Shown one piece after another: positions 62,161 through 64,000 of a stretch of DNA of 64,000 bases. The position numbers and the translations under genes are program-made. Source of the DNA: Oribacterium sp. KHPX15 (lineage in GTDB: Bacteria; Bacillota; Clostridia; Lachnospirales; Lachnospiraceae); NCBI RefSeq assembly GCF_900107835.1, contig NZ_FNRG01000002.1, forward strand, positions 248,001 to 312,000. Direction: 5' to 3'. The notes under the pieces are model-generated. The model saw only the letters and a list, made by a program, of their open reading frames with translations. It did no database searches and was not told where the DNA came from. Within the stretch, counting starts at the first letter, position 1, and each line of letters starts with the position of its first letter.

Positions 62161-63750
62161 TCAAAGTGTTTTTATAAACCTGTCGAAGGCAGCCTGGCCC
62201 TCTGGGGTACGCTTGTAAACTCCGGCGTCCTCGAGGACATGCATGAAGACTTTTCCGATTTCGTCCTGAAGGATTTCATCGAAATTCTCGGCTGTGACCT
62301 CGATGTCACGTCTGTAATACTCCTCCATGAATGCGTCGAACCAGTCGGCGTGTTTCTCAAGTTCAGGAATGTCACGAAGATCCTTGCCTGTAAGGAATGC
62401 TTCTTTAAGTTCTGCCATCTCCTGCTTTAATCTGCTCGGAAGAACCGCAAGGCCCATAACCTCTATAAGTCCGATGTTTTCCTTCTTGATATGGTGAAGC
62501 TTCGCATGTGGATGGTAAACACCCAGAGGATGCTCCTCGGTGGTGATATTGTTTCGAAGCACCAGGTCAAGCTGGTACTCTTCTCCAACCTTTCTCGCTA
62601 TAGGAGTGATGGTTGAGTGAGGAACACCATCAGTCTCAGCAAAGATAAATGCAGCTTCATCGGTGTAGCCTCTCCATGCCACAAGGATATGGTCTGCAAG
62701 ATCAGCCATTTTTGCGATATTCTCACCGGTGAGACGGATAACAGACATAGGCCACTTTACAACTCCTGCCTTAATGTCCTCGTATCCCGGAATTGTGAAG
62801 CTTCTCTCTACAGGAGCCTTTGCCATGGCGAACTCATAGTTACCCCCCTGGAAATGCTCATGTGCAAGGATGGAGCCACCGACTATGGGAAGGTCAGCAT
62901 TGGACCCTACAAAATAGTGCGGGAACTGACGGACAAAATCGAAAAGCTTCAAAAATGCGCTCTTATCGATTTTCATTGGAGTATGTTTGGTATTCAGAAC
63001 GATGCAATGCTCGTTGTAATAAACATATGGTGAATACTGAAATCCCCACTCCTGACCCTGGATCTCTATAGGAATGATACGGTGATTCTCTCTTGCCGGA
63101 TAGTCAACACGTCCTGCATAGCCCTCACACTCACAGCAAAGCTGACACTTGGGATACCCTGTCTGCTTGGCCTTTCCTGCTGCCGCAATGGCCTTCGGAT
63201 CCTTCTCCGGTTTACTTAAGTTTATGGTAATGTCAAGCTCCCCGTACTCTGTCTCAGTCTTCCACTTAAGATCCTTCTTTACTCTGTAGCGTCTTATATA
63301 GTCAGTATCTCTGCAAAATGTATAGTACCAGTCAGTGGCAACCTTCGGATCCTCTTCATAGAGATCAAAGAAATTTGCCTGAACCTCTGAAGGTCTCGGA
63401 GTCAGAGCCCCCATAAGCTTTGTATCGAACAGATCTCTGTATACAACAGAATCCCCATCCGTAAGGCCCTGCTCCACCGCATAATCATTAAGAACCTTCA
63501 AAACATTCTCAAGATACGACCCGTCGTCAACGATCCCGGTTTCCGTAGTAGTCTTAAACTCCTCTGCCTCAACCTCATCAAACGGAATCTTCTCCGCCTC
63601 TTCCATGACCTCATCCTTAGTTGAGGTCACTTCATCCACCTTCAAATTCAGCGCAACCGTATTAAGCGCCCATGTAATGTCTTCTTCCTCTATAAGCGTA
63701 GTTCTGTACGCATACGCAACTAAATTTTTTATTCCACACTGTAAATCCAT
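62161..63750 (-). CDS. galT: UDP-glucose--hexose-1-phosphate uridylyltransferase (class II GalT)
   Basis: GalT swaps UMP between UDP-glucose and galactose 1-phosphate in the Leloir pathway. The 529-residue protein is the long Gram-positive class II form, with FFDLYEEDPKVATDWYYTFC, the CQLCCECEGYAGRVDYPARE stretch, GSILAHEHFQGGNYEFAM and VYHPHAKLHHIKKENIGLIE. GAAGG lies ~9 bases before the ATG. galE and galK are not in the window but may lie upstream off the right edge. Copy 2 of the palindromic element lies ~40 bases before the start codon. Confidence 0.94.
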   Translation of the reverse strand: MDLQCGIKNLVAYAYRTTLIEEEDITWALNTVALNLKVDEVTSTKDEVMEEAEKIPFDEVEAEEFKTTTETGIVDDGSYLENVLKVLNDYAVEQGLTDGDSVVYRDLFDTKLMGALTPRPSEVQANFFDLYEEDPKVATDWYYTFCRDTDYIRRYRVKKDLKWKTETEYGELDITINLSKPEKDPKAIAAAGKAKQTGYPKCQLCCECEGYAGRVDYPARENHRIIPIEIQGQEWGFQYSPYVYYNEHCIVLNTKHTPMKIDKSAFLKLFDFVRQFPHYFVGSNADLPIVGGSILAHEHFQGGNYEFAMAKAPVERSFTIPGYEDIKAGVVKWPMSVIRLTGENIAKMADLADHILVAWRGYTDEAAFIFAETDGVPHSTITPIARKVGEEYQLDLVLRNNITTEEHPLGVYHPHAKLHHIKKENIGLIEVMGLAVLPSRLKQEMAELKEAFLTGKDLRDIPELEKHADWFDAFMEEYYRRDIEVTAENFDEILQDEIGKVFMHVLEDAGVYKRTPEGQAAFDRFIKTL

Positions 63751-63791
63751 ATATTTGCACCTTCAAAAACGTTTATTAAGCCACAATCGGA

Positions 63792-63947
63792 AGAAAATGC
63801 AAGGGATGGGTGGCTAGGCTTGCGAGTTGAAAGAACATCGTGGATGTTGTGTTCGCATCCGGGCGCACGTGAGTGCGACAGGGGCGAACACAACAGCCGC
63901 GATGTACTTTCAATCTCGTGGGCCGCCACACGTCCCTTGCATTTTCT
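63792..63947 (-). repeat. palindromic intergenic element, copy 2 (inverted relative to copy 1)
   Basis: The 156-bp element is the reverse complement of copy 1 in its shoulders and arms, with two mismatches between its terminal repeats (63792-63812 and 63927-63947). Its central stem is TGTTGTGTTCGC (63845-63856) with GCGAACACAACA (63884-63895), different in sequence from copy 1 but still paired. The apical hairpin is CGCAC-GTGA-GTGCG (63864-63877). It sits just upstream of galT. Confidence 0.85.
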
Positions 63948-64000
63948 GTACCATTTCACTAAATTACGAATTATACCCGTTAGGATTCTTCTGCTGCCAG
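63948..64000 (-). other. right edge; possible 3' end of an upstream gene
   Basis: Read on the minus strand the last bases give Leu-Ala-Ala-Glu-Glu-Ser then TAA (stop near 63980), which could be the C-terminus of a gene starting beyond the window. A GGGTATAAT follows, which could be a -10 box for galT. Both are too short to prove. Confidence 0.25.

Noticed and set aside
1-64000. CRISPR arrays, insertion sequences, prophage or defence islands
   Set aside because: No regularly spaced direct repeats, transposase, integrase, phage structural or nuclease-island genes were found; all long frames on the coding strand are accounted for.

Overview
This window looks like chromosomal core sequence from an anaerobic, low-to-mid GC Firmicute of the Lachnospiraceae, closest in flavour to Butyrivibrio or Pseudobutyrivibrio. 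That assignment is inference. It rests on a one-polypeptide pyruvate:ferredoxin oxidoreductase with a pta-ackA acetate pathway, Firmicute-type PolA, PlsY, DarA and TmcAL, an archaeal/fungal-type aspartate-semialdehyde dehydrogenase, class II GalT, and ribosome-binding sites of the GGAGG type. Nearly every gene is on the minus strand. The exceptions are one tRNA-Leu and one phosphoribosyltransferase, so the window probably lies on a single replichore.

Layout by region. 1-4.2 kb holds two flavoproteins (the first runs off the left edge) and a lipid/polysaccharide flippase. 4.2-9 kb holds the RNA and ribosome genes ybeY, phoH, rpsU and alaS. 9.1-11.3 kb holds a beta-CASP metallo-hydrolase followed by a small anchored LprI-like protein. 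11.5-16.5 kb is a complete branched-chain amino acid ABC transporter (livF-G-M-H and a binding lipoprotein). 16.7-19.8 kb is gpsA-plsY-der (phospholipid precursor synthesis and a ribosome GTPase). 20-25.5 kb holds phosphoglucomutase and PFOR. 25.9-34.1 kb holds a VanW surface protein, uvrC, leuS and a DUF4015 lipoprotein. 34.4-38.6 kb holds rpmF, a multi-domain FMN-binding lipoprotein, ackA and pta. 38.9-44.7 kb holds darA, tmcAL, a PFL/UPF0210 protein, an ACT protein, a WalJ-like hydrolase, coaE and an unknown gene. 44.9-48 kb holds polA behind an orphan zinc-finger membrane protein. 48-64 kb holds tRNA-Leu, upp, a left-handed beta-helix protein, topB, galM, cls, a UlaG-like hydrolase, asd, a type II topoisomerase pair, a divergent phosphoribosyltransferase and galT.

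How the genes work together. PFOR, Pta and AckA turn pyruvate into acetate and ATP. TmcAL, which uses acetate, and the c-di-AMP receptor DarA sit next to pta. GpsA, PlsY and Cls supply and remodel phospholipids. PgcA, GalM and GalT belong to hexose and galactose metabolism. I see no prophage, insertion sequence, CRISPR array or defence island.

The least explained items are: two copies of a ~157-bp palindromic intergenic element whose central stems differ in sequence but both still pair; an FMN-binding lipoprotein with three SGAT motifs; a hairpin nested with the livJ promoter; and several small membrane or unknown proteins inside core operons.
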